Shown here: positions 53,113-61,481 of the stretch, piece after piece
Numbering within the stretch: the first letter of the stretch is position 1
Layout of the letters: the number at the start of each line of letters is the position of its first letter
From: Spirochaetia bacterium
GTDB lineage: Bacteria > Spirochaetota > Spirochaetia > Sphaerochaetales > Sphaerochaetaceae
Length of the DNA stretch: 64,000 nt
NCBI GenBank assembly: GCA_022482625.1
Contig: JAKVOU010000001.1
Span: 3,086,784 to 3,150,783 of the forward strand
Reading direction: 5' to 3'
Made by a program: the position numbers and the translations under genes
The notes under the pieces: generated by a model
What the model saw: only the letters and a program-made list of their open reading frames with translations
Told to the model about the DNA's origin: nothing
The model's database searches: none

Positions 53113-53179
53113 CCGACCTAAGCGTGGTGTGGATTGTTGTTCATGTGCAAGGGCCCCCGCTTAGCGGGGGCCTTAATTT
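53081..53179 (+). promoter_or_regulatory. his attenuator with alternative hairpins
   Basis: Region 1 (CAAC at 53081-53084 and AATCCA at 53088-53093) pairs with TGGATT-GTTG (53130-53139). An antiterminator pairing joins CTAAGCG-T-GG (53118-53127) to the left arm of the terminator (53155-53164; 9 of 10 bases pair). The terminator is the 9-bp stem GGCCCCCGC-TTA-GCGGGGGCC (53152-53172) followed by TTAATTTA. The terminator arm is therefore shared by two exclusive structures, the hallmark of attenuation. The T-run is modest. Confidence 0.8.
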
Positions 53180-53196
53180 ATATTCGGGAGTGAGAA

Positions 53197-54057
53197 ATGG
53201 AACCGAGACTGAAGATTGCATTGCAGAAAAAAGGCAGGCTGAGTGAACAAAGTTTGGAAATCATCAAGACCTGTGGTATCAAGTTTGGCTGTGACTCCAG
53301 GGTCCTGAAGGAGTCTGCTTCAAATTTCCCGCTTGATTTTCTGTATGTGCGTGATGATGATATTCCCCGTTACGTCGAAGAGGGCGTAGCTGATGTGGGG
53401 ATCGTCGGGCGTAATGAATTCGATGAACAGGGACTTGACCTGAAAGTTATCAAAGACTTGGGCTTTGCTTCCTGCCGGCTTTCGGTTGCGGTTCCTCATG
53501 ATTTCGCCTATGCAGGCCTGCAATCTCTTGAAGGGATGCGCATAGCTACCAGCTATCCCCATATCCTTGGAAAAATTCTGAAAGAGCATGGAGTATCCGC
53601 ATCTTTCGTTACGGTTACCGGTTCTGTTGAGATTACTCCTGCTATCGGAGTTGCTGATGCTATCTGTGACTTGGTTTCCACAGGTGCTACCTTGGCTATG
53701 AACGGACTGAGGGAAGTAGAGCCGATTTATTATAGCAGTGCGGTGATGATTGCCAGTAGAGATCTGGGAGCTGCACAAGGGGATATCCTGACAAGGCTGC
53801 TGCTGCGGATTGATGCTGTGATGCAGGCAAGGAACTATAAATATATCATGTTCAATTTACCGGAGGAGCAACTTGATCAGGTTGCCAAGATTGTAGGTGG
53901 TATGAAAAGTCCTACGGTAACTCCTTTGATGGAAAAAGGATGGATTTCTGTTCAGACTGTTATCAGTGAAGATACATTCTGGGAAGATTTCGAACAGCTC
54001 AAGGCCTTGGGTGCCCAAGGTATCCTTGTCACACCTATTGAAAAGATGACGGAGTAA
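53197..54057 (+). CDS. hisG: ATP phosphoribosyltransferase (long form)
   Basis: This 286-residue enzyme catalyses the first step of histidine synthesis, joining ATP and PRPP. It is the long HisG form, with two catalytic lobes (IALQKKGRLSEQS at the start; ICDLVSTGATLAMNG, the PRPP loop) and a C-terminal ACT-like regulatory domain (YKYIMFNLPEEQLDQVAKIV). That domain gives feedback inhibition by histidine, so no HisZ partner is needed. It is the first gene of the operon, 25 bases after the attenuator stem. GGGAG precedes the ATG. Confidence 0.96.
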   Translation: MEPRLKIALQKKGRLSEQSLEIIKTCGIKFGCDSRVLKESASNFPLDFLYVRDDDIPRYVEEGVADVGIVGRNEFDEQGLDLKVIKDLGFASCRLSVAVPHDFAYAGLQSLEGMRIATSYPHILGKILKEHGVSASFVTVTGSVEITPAIGVADAICDLVSTGATLAMNGLREVEPIYYSSAVMIASRDLGAAQGDILTRLLLRIDAVMQARNYKYIMFNLPEEQLDQVAKIVGGMKSPTVTPLMEKGWISVQTVISEDTFWEDFEQLKALGAQGILVTPIEKMTE

Positions 54058-54061
54058 GCTT

Positions 54062-55366
54062 ATGATGCTGGATTTTACCTATGATCCGAAAGGGGATGCC
54101 CTGCAAAGGTTGCTTTCCCGGAGTATGGCGGATGACCAGGCTGTCAAGGAGACTGTCTGCAAGGTACTTGCAAAGGTCAAGACTGAAGGCGATACTGCCT
54201 TGTTTGACTTTGCACGGCAATTTGATCATGTGGAGCTTTCCGCTTTGCGGGTCACGCAGGAAGAAATTGCAGAGGCAAAAAGGCTTGTTGATCCGAGGCT
54301 CAAGAAAGCAATCTGCCAAGCTGCCGACAATATCACAGCTTTTCATAAAGCAGAATTGCCTCAAGCGGAGTATCTGGAACCCATGGAAGGCATAGAACTT
54401 TCTCGGAAGATTGTCCCGATTTCATCTGTGGGACTGTATGTCCCAGGAGGGACTGCCCCTTTGTTTTCGACAGTACTTATGTTGTCTTTGCCAGCAAAGG
54501 TTGCCGGGTGCCGGTCCGTGACGCTTTGTACACCTCCAGGGAAAGATGGGACCATACATCCGGCTCTGCTTTTTGCTGCAGATCTTGGAGGCGTCACTAA
54601 CATCTACAAATGCGGTGGAGCGCAGGCAATTGCGGCCATGGCTTACGGAACACAGACCATAGCTCCTGTAGAAAAGATATTCGGGCCTGGAAATCGCTTT
54701 GTTACCACTGCAAAGATGTTGGTCAGTGAAACAGTTGCCATTGATATGCCTGCGGGTCCAAGTGAAGTAATGGTCATAGCTGACCCGACTTCTGACCCTG
54801 CATTCGTTGCCAGTGATTTTCTCAGTCAGGCAGAACATGGCAAAGACAGTCAGTCAATGCTTGTTGTCATTGGAGATGAAAAAGAAGCAACAGCATACAT
54901 GCAGAAGATTGAACGGGCTTTGGAAAAACAACTGTCACAGTTGCCTCGGCATGAATATCTGCTTCCTTCCCTTGCACATTCCCATGCCTTGGCGGTGCCT
55001 TCTCTTGAACGTTGTGCACAGGTTGTCAATGCCTATGCACCCGAACACCTTGTCATCAATCTGAGTGAACCTGAAAAACTTGCTGATCTGGTAGAAAATG
55101 CCGGTTCAATTTTCCTAGGTCCTTGGTCCTGTGAAAGTGCCGGTGACTATGCCAGTGGTACAAACCATACACTTCCTACCAGAGGATGGGCCAGAAGCTA
55201 CAGCGGGGTGAGTACAGATTCTTTTCTGAAGAAAATAACGATTCAGAAACTTTCCAAGGCTGGGCTGGAGCATCTTTCAGATACGATTGTTACTATGGCT
55301 GAGGGTGAGATGCTTTCTGCCCATGCCAATGCAGTACAGGTCAGGCTGGGAAAGGAGAAGAAATAA
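54062..55366 (+). CDS. hisD: Histidinol dehydrogenase
   Basis: This 434-residue zinc enzyme oxidises histidinol to histidine in two NAD+-dependent steps, the last of the pathway. It shows GLYVPGGTAPLFSTVLM (cofactor region), GPSEVMVIAD, the zinc and catalytic segment LSQAEHGKDSQS, YAPEHLVIN and the terminal AHANAVQVRL (zinc His). It starts 4 bases after hisG, with GGAG 7 bases before the ATG, and shares one base with hisC (TAATG). Confidence 0.97.
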   Translation: MMLDFTYDPKGDALQRLLSRSMADDQAVKETVCKVLAKVKTEGDTALFDFARQFDHVELSALRVTQEEIAEAKRLVDPRLKKAICQAADNITAFHKAELPQAEYLEPMEGIELSRKIVPISSVGLYVPGGTAPLFSTVLMLSLPAKVAGCRSVTLCTPPGKDGTIHPALLFAADLGGVTNIYKCGGAQAIAAMAYGTQTIAPVEKIFGPGNRFVTTAKMLVSETVAIDMPAGPSEVMVIADPTSDPAFVASDFLSQAEHGKDSQSMLVVIGDEKEATAYMQKIERALEKQLSQLPRHEYLLPSLAHSHALAVPSLERCAQVVNAYAPEHLVINLSEPEKLADLVENAGSIFLGPWSCESAGDYASGTNHTLPTRGWARSYSGVSTDSFLKKITIQKLSKAGLEHLSDTIVTMAEGEMLSAHANAVQVRLGKEKK

Positions 55367-56415
55367 TGAAAGAATTACTCAGGGATAATATCCGCAACCT
55401 TGTACCATATCGCTGTGCCAGGGATGATTTCAGCGGTAAAGCAGAAGTGTTTGTGGATGCCAATGAGAACTGGAAGCAGTTTGTCGGCCAAACACAGTAT
55501 AACCGTTATCCTGATCCTGCTTCTGCTGCATTGCGAAAAGGTATCGAAGAGGTGATGGGGCTTCCTTTTGGGATGACTGTAGTCGGAAACGGCAGTGACG
55601 AGATCATAGATAATCTGATTCGGATGTTCTGTAATCCTGGGAAGGATGCCATCGTTATCTTTCCTCCTACCTATGGTGCCTATAAGGTGTTTGCCGATAT
55701 AAATGATGTCGCTTCGGTAGAACTTCCACTCAAGGAAGACTTCAGCCTTGATATGGAAAGTTTGAGGAAATTCTGCCATACAGCTGATTCAAAGTATAAG
55801 CTTATGTTTGTCTGCTCTCCTAATAATCCGAGCGGAAATGCACATCCTTTGGAACAGATAGAAGAAACTTGCCGATTATTCAAAGGTATCGTGGTGGTTG
55901 ACGAAGCCTATGTTGATTTTTCTGAAAAGGGGAGCGCACGCTCACTTCAGTCAAAATATGATAACTTGGTCATCCTTCGTACTTTTTCAAAATGCTGGGG
56001 ACTTGCGGGCGCTCGGATCGGTATCCTTGTAGCTTCTCCTGAACTTTGTGCCGTGATGCGGTCAATGAAATATCCGTATAATATCGGAAGGCCAAGCCAG
56101 GAAGTTGCCGTCAATTGCTTGCTTGCAGCGGATCAGGTACATAAGGAAATGAAAGCAATCATTGAAAGACGGGAACGATATCAGCAGCTTTACAAGACTC
56201 TTTCCTGTGTGAAGGAAGTTTATCCAAGCGATGCAAATTTTTTGCTTGTGAAGACTTCTGATGCTGATAGCATCTGGTCTTATCTTGCAGGAAAAGGAAT
56301 AATCGTGAGGAACCGTACCAATCAGTTCGGTTGCAGCGGCTGTCTGAGGATTTCGATTGGAAGCGAAGAAGAATGTCGGAAGACATATGAGGCCATTGCC
56401 TCATGGGAGGCATAA
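55366..56415 (+). CDS. hisC: Histidinol-phosphate aminotransferase
   Basis: This 349-residue PLP enzyme converts imidazole-acetol phosphate and glutamate to histidinol phosphate. It has the conserved VFVDANENW near the N-terminus, VGNGSDEIID, CSPNNPSGN, VVDEAYVDFSE and the PLP-lysine segment TFSKCWGLAGARIG. The length is normal. The ATG overlaps the hisD stop by one base, with AAAGGAG upstream. It ends by overlapping hisB in the same way. Confidence 0.96.
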   Translation: MKELLRDNIRNLVPYRCARDDFSGKAEVFVDANENWKQFVGQTQYNRYPDPASAALRKGIEEVMGLPFGMTVVGNGSDEIIDNLIRMFCNPGKDAIVIFPPTYGAYKVFADINDVASVELPLKEDFSLDMESLRKFCHTADSKYKLMFVCSPNNPSGNAHPLEQIEETCRLFKGIVVVDEAYVDFSEKGSARSLQSKYDNLVILRTFSKCWGLAGARIGILVASPELCAVMRSMKYPYNIGRPSQEVAVNCLLAADQVHKEMKAIIERRERYQQLYKTLSCVKEVYPSDANFLLVKTSDADSIWSYLAGKGIIVRNRTNQFGCSGCLRISIGSEEECRKTYEAIASWEA

Positions 56416-57563
56416 TGAAAGAACATCCGTTTGTCCCTGTTTTGTTTGTGGATAGGGAAGGGACAATACTTCAGGATACCCGCTTGGATGGATTTGGCAA
56501 AGTCCATTGGATCCCTGGCGTTTTTGCAGGACTTTCAAAGATCAGGAAGTTCGGAGATTTTTCTTTGGTTATGCTTTCCCAGCAGATGGGCGTCGGGACA
56601 GCTGCTTTTTCCCGTGAGTCGTTCCTTCCTGTACATCAATGGGTATTGGATACACTTGCTGGTGAGCGAATATGTTTCGATGATGTCCATGTTGATTTTT
56701 CCTTGGAAGGAGACAACTGTCCTGGACATTTGCCTTCTCCTTCCTTGTTGGCTTCCTATACTGCAGGGGCATATGATTTGGATCATTCTTTCCTGATCGG
56801 CGGCAAGCTGATGGATGTGGAGCTTGCGTCTTCTCTTGGATGTAAAGTCATCCTGTTTGCTGAGAAACAAGCCGGTGCAGCATTGCTTGCTGACAGAAAG
56901 GAACTTGCACCTGCAGTTGTTTTTATAAGCGATGATTGGCAGGAGATTGCATCCTTCCTGGTCGGAGGAGAAGAGCGGGAAGATCGCAAGGCCACGATAA
57001 TCCGCAATACGGCAGAGACAAGGATTACCTTATCCGTCAACCTTGATGGGACCGGCAAGGGAAACATGCATACAGGTATAGGATTCTTGGACCACATGCT
57101 GGCTCAGGTACTTCGTCATAGCCAGATTGATATGGATCTCTCGGCAGACGGTGACTTGGAGGTCGATGAGCATCATACCGTGGAAGATATTGCCATTGTC
57201 ATGGGGAGTGCAATCAAGCAGGCACTGGGGGATAAATGGGGTATATCCCGCTATGGTTTTGACCTGTTGCCTATGGATGATGTACTTGCCCAAGGTGCCA
57301 TTGACTTTTCGGGTCGACCATTCTTTCATTGGAATGTACCTTTCAGGAGAGAATATGTAGGAACGTTTCCGACTGAGATGTTTGGACATTTCTTCAAGTC
57401 ATTCAGTGATGCAGCTGCCTGCAACCTGGACCTCAAGGTAAGCCAGGGAAATGCCCATCATATGATTGAGGCTGTATTCAAATGCTTTGCGAAATCATTG
57501 AAGATGGCCGTCCATCGATATCCATATAGCAATGAGTTGCCGTCGACCAAAGGAGTACTGTGA
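56415..57563 (+). CDS. hisB: HisB: degenerate HAD histidinol-phosphatase domain fused to imidazoleglycerol-phosphate dehydratase
   Basis: This 382-residue two-domain protein is organised like enterobacterial HisB. The C-terminal dehydratase domain (about 190-380) looks intact: GIGFLDHMLAQ, DEHHTVEDIAI, GNAHHMIEAVFK. The N-terminal HAD phosphatase domain is altered at most motifs. DRDGT is DREGT (Asp13 kept, the acid/base Asp now Glu15). TNQDGLGT is SQQMGVGT. The zinc-binding CxH...CxC loop is reduced to a single Cys in DNCPGHLP. GDRxTD is GGKLMD. Phosphatase activity is therefore doubtful. The ATG at 56415 has GGAGG 4 bases upstream and shares a base with the hisC stop. Confidence 0.93.
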   Translation: MKEHPFVPVLFVDREGTILQDTRLDGFGKVHWIPGVFAGLSKIRKFGDFSLVMLSQQMGVGTAAFSRESFLPVHQWVLDTLAGERICFDDVHVDFSLEGDNCPGHLPSPSLLASYTAGAYDLDHSFLIGGKLMDVELASSLGCKVILFAEKQAGAALLADRKELAPAVVFISDDWQEIASFLVGGEEREDRKATIIRNTAETRITLSVNLDGTGKGNMHTGIGFLDHMLAQVLRHSQIDMDLSADGDLEVDEHHTVEDIAIVMGSAIKQALGDKWGISRYGFDLLPMDDVLAQGAIDFSGRPFFHWNVPFRREYVGTFPTEMFGHFFKSFSDAAACNLDLKVSQGNAHHMIEAVFKCFAKSLKMAVHRYPYSNELPSTKGVL

Positions 57564-58157
57564 TGATTGCCATAGTAAAATACAATGCGGGGAATGTACG
57601 GAGCGTGCTCTGTGCATTACAGAGACTGGGCGCAACAGCCAAGGTAAGTGATGACATCCAGTTCCTGAAAAAGGCCGACCATGTCATTTTTCCCTGGTGT
57701 AGGTGAGGCTTCTACAGCCATGGAGTATCTGCAGTCAAAAGGTCTGGACAAGGTGCTGGTTTCATTGAAACGACCTTTCCTTGGCATTTGCCTAGGACTT
57801 CAGCTCATGTGCCGTCATAGTGAGGAAAACGATGTGGATTGTCTGGGCATTTTCCCTACGCTTGTGCAGCGTTTTCCTCCATCTGAGGGAGTAAAGATTC
57901 CGCATGTAGGTTGGAATATGCTTGAAACAAAAGATGATCCTTTGCTGAAGAATGTTGCTGACGGGCAATTCTGCTACTTTGTGCATAGCTATTATGTGCC
58001 TTCATGCAGGGAGACTATAGCTGATTGTACCTATGATGGGATCAAATTCTCAGCTTCGTTGCACAAGGACAATTTCTGGGGATGCCAGTTCCATCCTGAA
58101 AAGAGCGGTCATGTAGGAGAACAGATATTGAAGAATTTCCTGGAGATCCGTCTATGA
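57563..58157 (+). pseudogene. hisH: Imidazole glycerol phosphate synthase subunit HisH, interrupted by a +1 frameshift
   Basis: HisH is the glutaminase that feeds ammonia to HisF. The ATG at 57563 (sharing a base with the hisB stop, AGGAG 7 bases upstream) opens a frame reading MIAIVKYNAGNVRSVLCALQ. It reaches DHVIFPWCR and a TGA at 57704. Removing one base in TTTTTCCC (57687-57694) restores IFPGVGEASTAMEY, the expected family sequence, and the rest is intact: GICLGLQLM (catalytic Cys), HVGWNML and QFHPEKSGHVG (catalytic His/Glu). One extra base in a homopolymer could be a sequencing or assembly error, a real mutation, or a recoding site (CCC-T). With all other his genes complete, an error or slippage seems likelier than pathway loss. 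Confidence 0.85.
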
Positions 58158-58891
58158 TCATCATACCTGCGATTGATTTGATTGACGGACAACTGGTCAG
58201 ACTGAGCAAAGGTGACTATAACAGCAAAAAGGCATATGGAAAGAATCCTGTGGATATGGCCTTGGCTTTTGAAGCTGCAGGACTCACACATCTGCATCTG
58301 GTTGATCTTGACGGGGCCAAGAGCGGAAGCCCGAAGAATCTTGGTGTCCTTGAAGCCATTGCTTCTGCTACTTCCCTTGAGATTGATTTCGGTGGAGGTG
58401 TCAAGACCACGGATGCGCTTGCTGCGGCTTTCTCTGCCGGAGCATCTAAAGTTACCTGTGGTTCCATAGCGGCATCAGACAGCAGGTTGGTCATGGAATG
58501 GCTTGATAAGTTCGGAGCTGGCAGGCTTGTCCTTGGAGCTGACAGCAGGAACGGCAGGATTGCAACCGTAGGTTGGCTTGAAACGACAGGGCTTGATGTT
58601 TTTTCTTTTATCGGCAGCTATCTGGAACGTGGCTTGAAGAGGGTCGTATGTACTGATATTTCCCGTGATGGCATGCTTGCTGGGCCGGCTTTTGAACTCT
58701 ATGACAAGCTGATTGCTACCTATGGAAAGAAAATTGAGCTGGTGGCCTCAGGAGGAGTCAGTTCCCTGGCTGATTTGGAAAAACTTGCGGGAAAGGGTGT
58801 CTTTGCAGCCATTGTAGGCAAGGCAATCTATGAAGGAAATGTAAGTTTGAAAGAACTGAAAGATTTCGAGGAGGAACATCATGCTGGCTAA
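58154..58891 (+). CDS. hisA: ProFAR isomerase (phosphoribosylformimino-AICAR-phosphate isomerase)
   Basis: This 245-residue beta/alpha barrel carries out the fourth step of the pathway. It has [15 protein letters not shown] with the first catalytic Asp, the phosphate sites FGGGVKT and ASGGVSSL, and [13 protein letters not shown] near the second catalytic Asp. It overlaps hisH by 4 bases (ATGA) and hisF by 11, so it is translated by coupling. Confidence 0.95.
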   Translation: MIIIPAIDLIDGQLVRLSKGDYNSKKAYGKNPVDMALAFEAAGLTHLHLVDLDGAKSGSPKNLGVLEAIASATSLEIDFGGGVKTTDALAAAFSAGASKVTCGSIAASDSRLVMEWLDKFGAGRLVLGADSRNGRIATVGWLETTGLDVFSFIGSYLERGLKRVVCTDISRDGMLAGPAFELYDKLIATYGKKIELVASGGVSSLADLEKLAGKGVFAAIVGKAIYEGNVSLKELKDFEEEHHAG

Positions 58892-59657
58892 AAGGATCAT
58901 ACCTTGCCTTGATGTCAGGAACGGCAGGACTGTCAAGGGAATAAACTTTATCAATCTGAGGGATGCAGGTGATGCTGTCGAATTGGCAAAGATCTACAGT
59001 GACCAAGGAGCTGATGAACTGACGTTTCTTGATATCACTGCTACGGTTGAGGGACGAAGTACCTTTGCTTCACTGGTCAAGGATATTTCTTCGGCAATAA
59101 ACATTCCGTTTACAGTCGGTGGCGGTATCAGAAATGTAGCCGATGTAGGTGTATTGCTTGAAGCCGGGGCTGACAAGATATCGATCAACAGCAAGGCTGT
59201 TGCCCAACCTGCCATAATTGATGGACTTGCCCATAATTTCGGGAGTCAGTGTGTCGTATGTGCCATCGATGCACGGATGAATGATGAATTCTCAAAAGAT
59301 AATCTGCAAGGCTGGGAAGTCTATGTCAATGGTGGCCGTACACCGACCGGAATCGATGCCTTTGCATGGGCAAAGGAAGCTGAATCTCGTGGGGCAGGTG
59401 AAATATTGCTGACTTCAATGGACCATGACGGAACCAAAGGTGGTTTTGCCCTTGACCTAACCGCAAGAATTAGCGAAAGTGTCTCTATACCGGTAATTGC
59501 CAGTGGGGGAGCTGGCTGTATGGAAGATTTTATTGATGTCTTTACCAGAGGAAAGGCCGATGCAGCCCTTGCTGCTTCGATTTTTCATTTCGGGGAAATC
59601 AAGATTCCTGAGTTGAAGAAATACCTTTCTTTGCATGGAATAAGTGTCAGGACGTAG
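58881..59657 (+). CDS. hisF: Imidazole glycerol phosphate synthase subunit HisF
   Basis: This 258-residue cyclase barrel partners HisH. It uses ammonia to form imidazole glycerol phosphate and AICAR. Its motifs are [15 protein letters not shown] (catalytic Asp11), [30 protein letters not shown] (catalytic Asp130 region) and [11 protein letters not shown]. All are complete. If HisH were truly absent, HisF could still work on free ammonia but inefficiently. GAGGAGG precedes the ATG within hisA. Confidence 0.97.
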   Translation: MLAKRIIPCLDVRNGRTVKGINFINLRDAGDAVELAKIYSDQGADELTFLDITATVEGRSTFASLVKDISSAINIPFTVGGGIRNVADVGVLLEAGADKISINSKAVAQPAIIDGLAHNFGSQCVVCAIDARMNDEFSKDNLQGWEVYVNGGRTPTGIDAFAWAKEAESRGAGEILLTSMDHDGTKGGFALDLTARISESVSIPVIASGGAGCMEDFIDVFTRGKADAALAASIFHFGEIKIPELKKYLSLHGISVRT

Positions 59658-59669
59658 AGGGAGAGATGT

Positions 59670-60275
59670 ATGGAAGTCGATTTCAACAAGATGGGTGGCC
59701 TGGTACCGGCGATCGTACAGGATGCGAGAACCGGATGTGTGCTGATGCTTGGCTACATGAATGAGGAAAGCCTGAAGATTACCCAGGAAAGGAAACTGGT
59801 GACATTCTGGTCGCGGAGCAGGCAACAGCTATGGACGAAAGGTGAAACCAGCGGAAATTACCTGCAGCTGCGGGACATCAAGGTTGACTGTGACAAGGAT
59901 ACCTTGCTTGTCAAGGCAATTCCTATGGGACCGGTCTGCCATACTGGTGCCGATACTTGTTTCTTTGAAGACAACAAGATGGAAGACAGCGATACCAAGG
60001 ATTTCCTTTTCTATCTGGAAAGCATCATTGAGGACCGTAGGGATTATCCTGTGGAAGGTTCATATACCAACAGCCTTTTTTCCAGGGGTATCAACAGAAT
60101 TGCCAAGAAAGTCGGGGAAGAAGCTGTGGAATTGGTCATTGAATCCAAAGACAATGACAAATCCCTGCTTATTGGTGAGGCTGCTGACTTGCTTTATCAC
60201 TTGCAGGTGCTCCTGACATACAAGGATGTCAAACTTATGGAAGTCCTTGAATGTCTGAAGGAAAGGCATAGCTGA
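59670..60275 (+). CDS. hisI: HisIE: phosphoribosyl-AMP cyclohydrolase/phosphoribosyl-ATP pyrophosphohydrolase
   Basis: This 201-residue fusion performs steps two and three. The N-terminal cyclohydrolase domain (about 1-110) has GYMNEESL, FWSRSRQQLWTKGETSGN, DCDKDTLL and GPVCHTGADTCF, including zinc and magnesium ligands. The C-terminal pyrophosphohydrolase domain (about 115-201) has YTNSLFSRGINRIAKKVGEE. It is the last his gene, 12 bases after hisF. It ends 2 bases from convergent radC without a hairpin terminator. Confidence 0.95.
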   Translation: MEVDFNKMGGLVPAIVQDARTGCVLMLGYMNEESLKITQERKLVTFWSRSRQQLWTKGETSGNYLQLRDIKVDCDKDTLLVKAIPMGPVCHTGADTCFFEDNKMEDSDTKDFLFYLESIIEDRRDYPVEGSYTNSLFSRGINRIAKKVGEEAVELVIESKDNDKSLLIGEAADLLYHLQVLLTYKDVKLMEVLECLKERHS

Positions 60276-60277
60276 TT

Positions 60278-60973
60278 TCAGTCAAATGACAGCAAGTCTT
60301 TTTCTGCAAATGAGTAGTAACTTTCTGTACTGAAGACCAGATGGTCCAGTACTTTTATGCCTAGCAAACGTCCGCATTTTATCATCCTTTCTGTCAGCTG
60401 TCGGTCAGGTATGCTGGGTAAAAGATTTCCTGACGGATGGTTGTGTGCCAATATCAAAGCAACTCCTCTTTTTTCCAGAATCGGTGCAAATACATCACGA
60501 GGGTGCACTTGGCATTCATTGACAGTTCCTACTGCTGCGACGATTATTTCCAGTACTTCATGAGCACCATTCAGCCCTATTACAATAAATTGTTCCTGGG
60601 AACGGGAAGCATAATGCCTGATGACATTGAATACATCGGCAGCTTCCTGGATGACGGTTTTCTGTTCCCGTGGTGTCTTTCTCCGCCCTAGTTCCAAAGC
60701 TGCAGCGATAATGCATGCCTTTGCTGTTCCAAGTCCTTTTATCTGCATCAGTGCTGCCATGGAGGGCAGAGGCTCCTGGTCCAGGAGTTTTACCACTTCC
60801 TGGGAAATTTTTGTCACTGATTGGCTTTTGTTTCCTGAACTGATGAGTATGGCAAGCAGTTCTTCATCTGACAGATTTTCGGCTCCAATGTTTTCCAGGC
60901 GTTCACGAGGCCTGAGTTCCTGTGGCAGCTCATGTATCTTGAGCGTGGTCGCTTGTGTGATTGAGTAGTTCAT
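60278..60973 (-). CDS. radC: RadC/JAB-domain protein
   Basis: This 231-residue RadC-family protein has a helix-hairpin-helix-like N-terminus (LMQIKGLGTAKACIIAAALE) and a C-terminal JAB/MPN domain. The metal motif is complete: AHNHPSGNLLPSIPD (HxH-x-S-x7-D with an upstream Glu). It was named for DNA repair, but a direct repair role is not supported in E. coli. It is single and convergent with hisI. No good ribosome site is seen. A TATATA box lies 6 bases before the ATG, so it may be leaderless. Confidence 0.92.
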   Translation of the reverse strand: MNYSITQATTLKIHELPQELRPRERLENIGAENLSDEELLAILISSGNKSQSVTKISQEVVKLLDQEPLPSMAALMQIKGLGTAKACIIAAALELGRRKTPREQKTVIQEAADVFNVIRHYASRSQEQFIVIGLNGAHEVLEIIVAAVGTVNECQVHPRDVFAPILEKRGVALILAHNHPSGNLLPSIPDRQLTERMIKCGRLLGIKVLDHLVFSTESYYSFAEKDLLSFD

Positions 60974-60993
60974 ATTCCATATATACAGGATAC

Positions 60994-61022
60994 TTGTCAG
61001 TTTGCATGAAACATGCTAAACA
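60994..61022 (+). promoter_or_regulatory. Promoter of the MerR regulator gene
   Basis: TTGTCA (60994-60999), 17 bases, TAAACA (61017-61022, preceded by TG). The ATG follows 6 bases later with no ribosome site. Confidence 0.55.
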
Positions 61023-61028
61023 ATTCAC

Positions 61029-61481
61029 ATGGCAAAAGGAAAATATAGGATAGGATTGCTTGCACAGAAAGCACAGGTATCGATACGTACCGTACGTTAC
61101 TATGAGTCCCTTGGACTGATCAGTCCTACCGGTAGGTCTGAGGGTGGACAGCGATACTATGATGACAAAGACTTGCTTTATCTGCGCAGAATCCTGGAAC
61201 TGAAATCCTTGGATTTCAGCCTTGAACAGATAAAGATGATCGTACAGATGGGGGCAGATGACCTTTCCGGTGACAAACGTCGGACTGAACTGCTCCACCT
61301 GTATCGCAACAAACTGTCCCAGGCGTTGGATCGCAAGAACAATATTGAAGCACGGATAGATGAAATAAGTTGGCATATCCGACAATTGGAATCCGGCATT
61401 GACTTTCGCCAATGCCCAGGGGAAGACTGCAAGACCTGTCCTTTCAAGGAAAGCTGTCGTTTTTTCAGTGACTGCCCTTAG
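61029..61481 (+). CDS. MerR-family regulator with cysteine-rich C-terminal tail
   Basis: This 150-residue protein has the MerR helix-turn-helix (IGLLAQKAQVSIRTVRYYES, then GLISPTGRSEGGQRYYDDKD), a dimerisation helix at about 80-120 and a tail with five cysteines (QCPGEDCKTCPFKESCRFF, then one more in SDCP). The spacing (C-x4-C-x2-C-x5-C-x5-C) is not that of SoxR, but it could hold a metal or iron-sulfur centre. It is therefore likely a redox or metal sensor. The targets are unknown; it might act on its own promoter. Its stop overlaps that of the convergent zinc-ribbon gene by 4 bases (TTAG). Confidence 0.86.
   Translation: MAKGKYRIGLLAQKAQVSIRTVRYYESLGLISPTGRSEGGQRYYDDKDLLYLRRILELKSLDFSLEQIKMIVQMGADDLSGDKRRTELLHLYRNKLSQALDRKNNIEARIDEISWHIRQLESGIDFRQCPGEDCKTCPFKESCRFFSDCP

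Noticed and set aside
53152-53179. The GC-rich hairpin before hisG as a simple terminator of the HdeD-like operon
   Set aside because: It lies 150 bases past that operon, after a promoter and a His-codon leader frame, and shares an arm with an antiterminator, so attenuation fits better.
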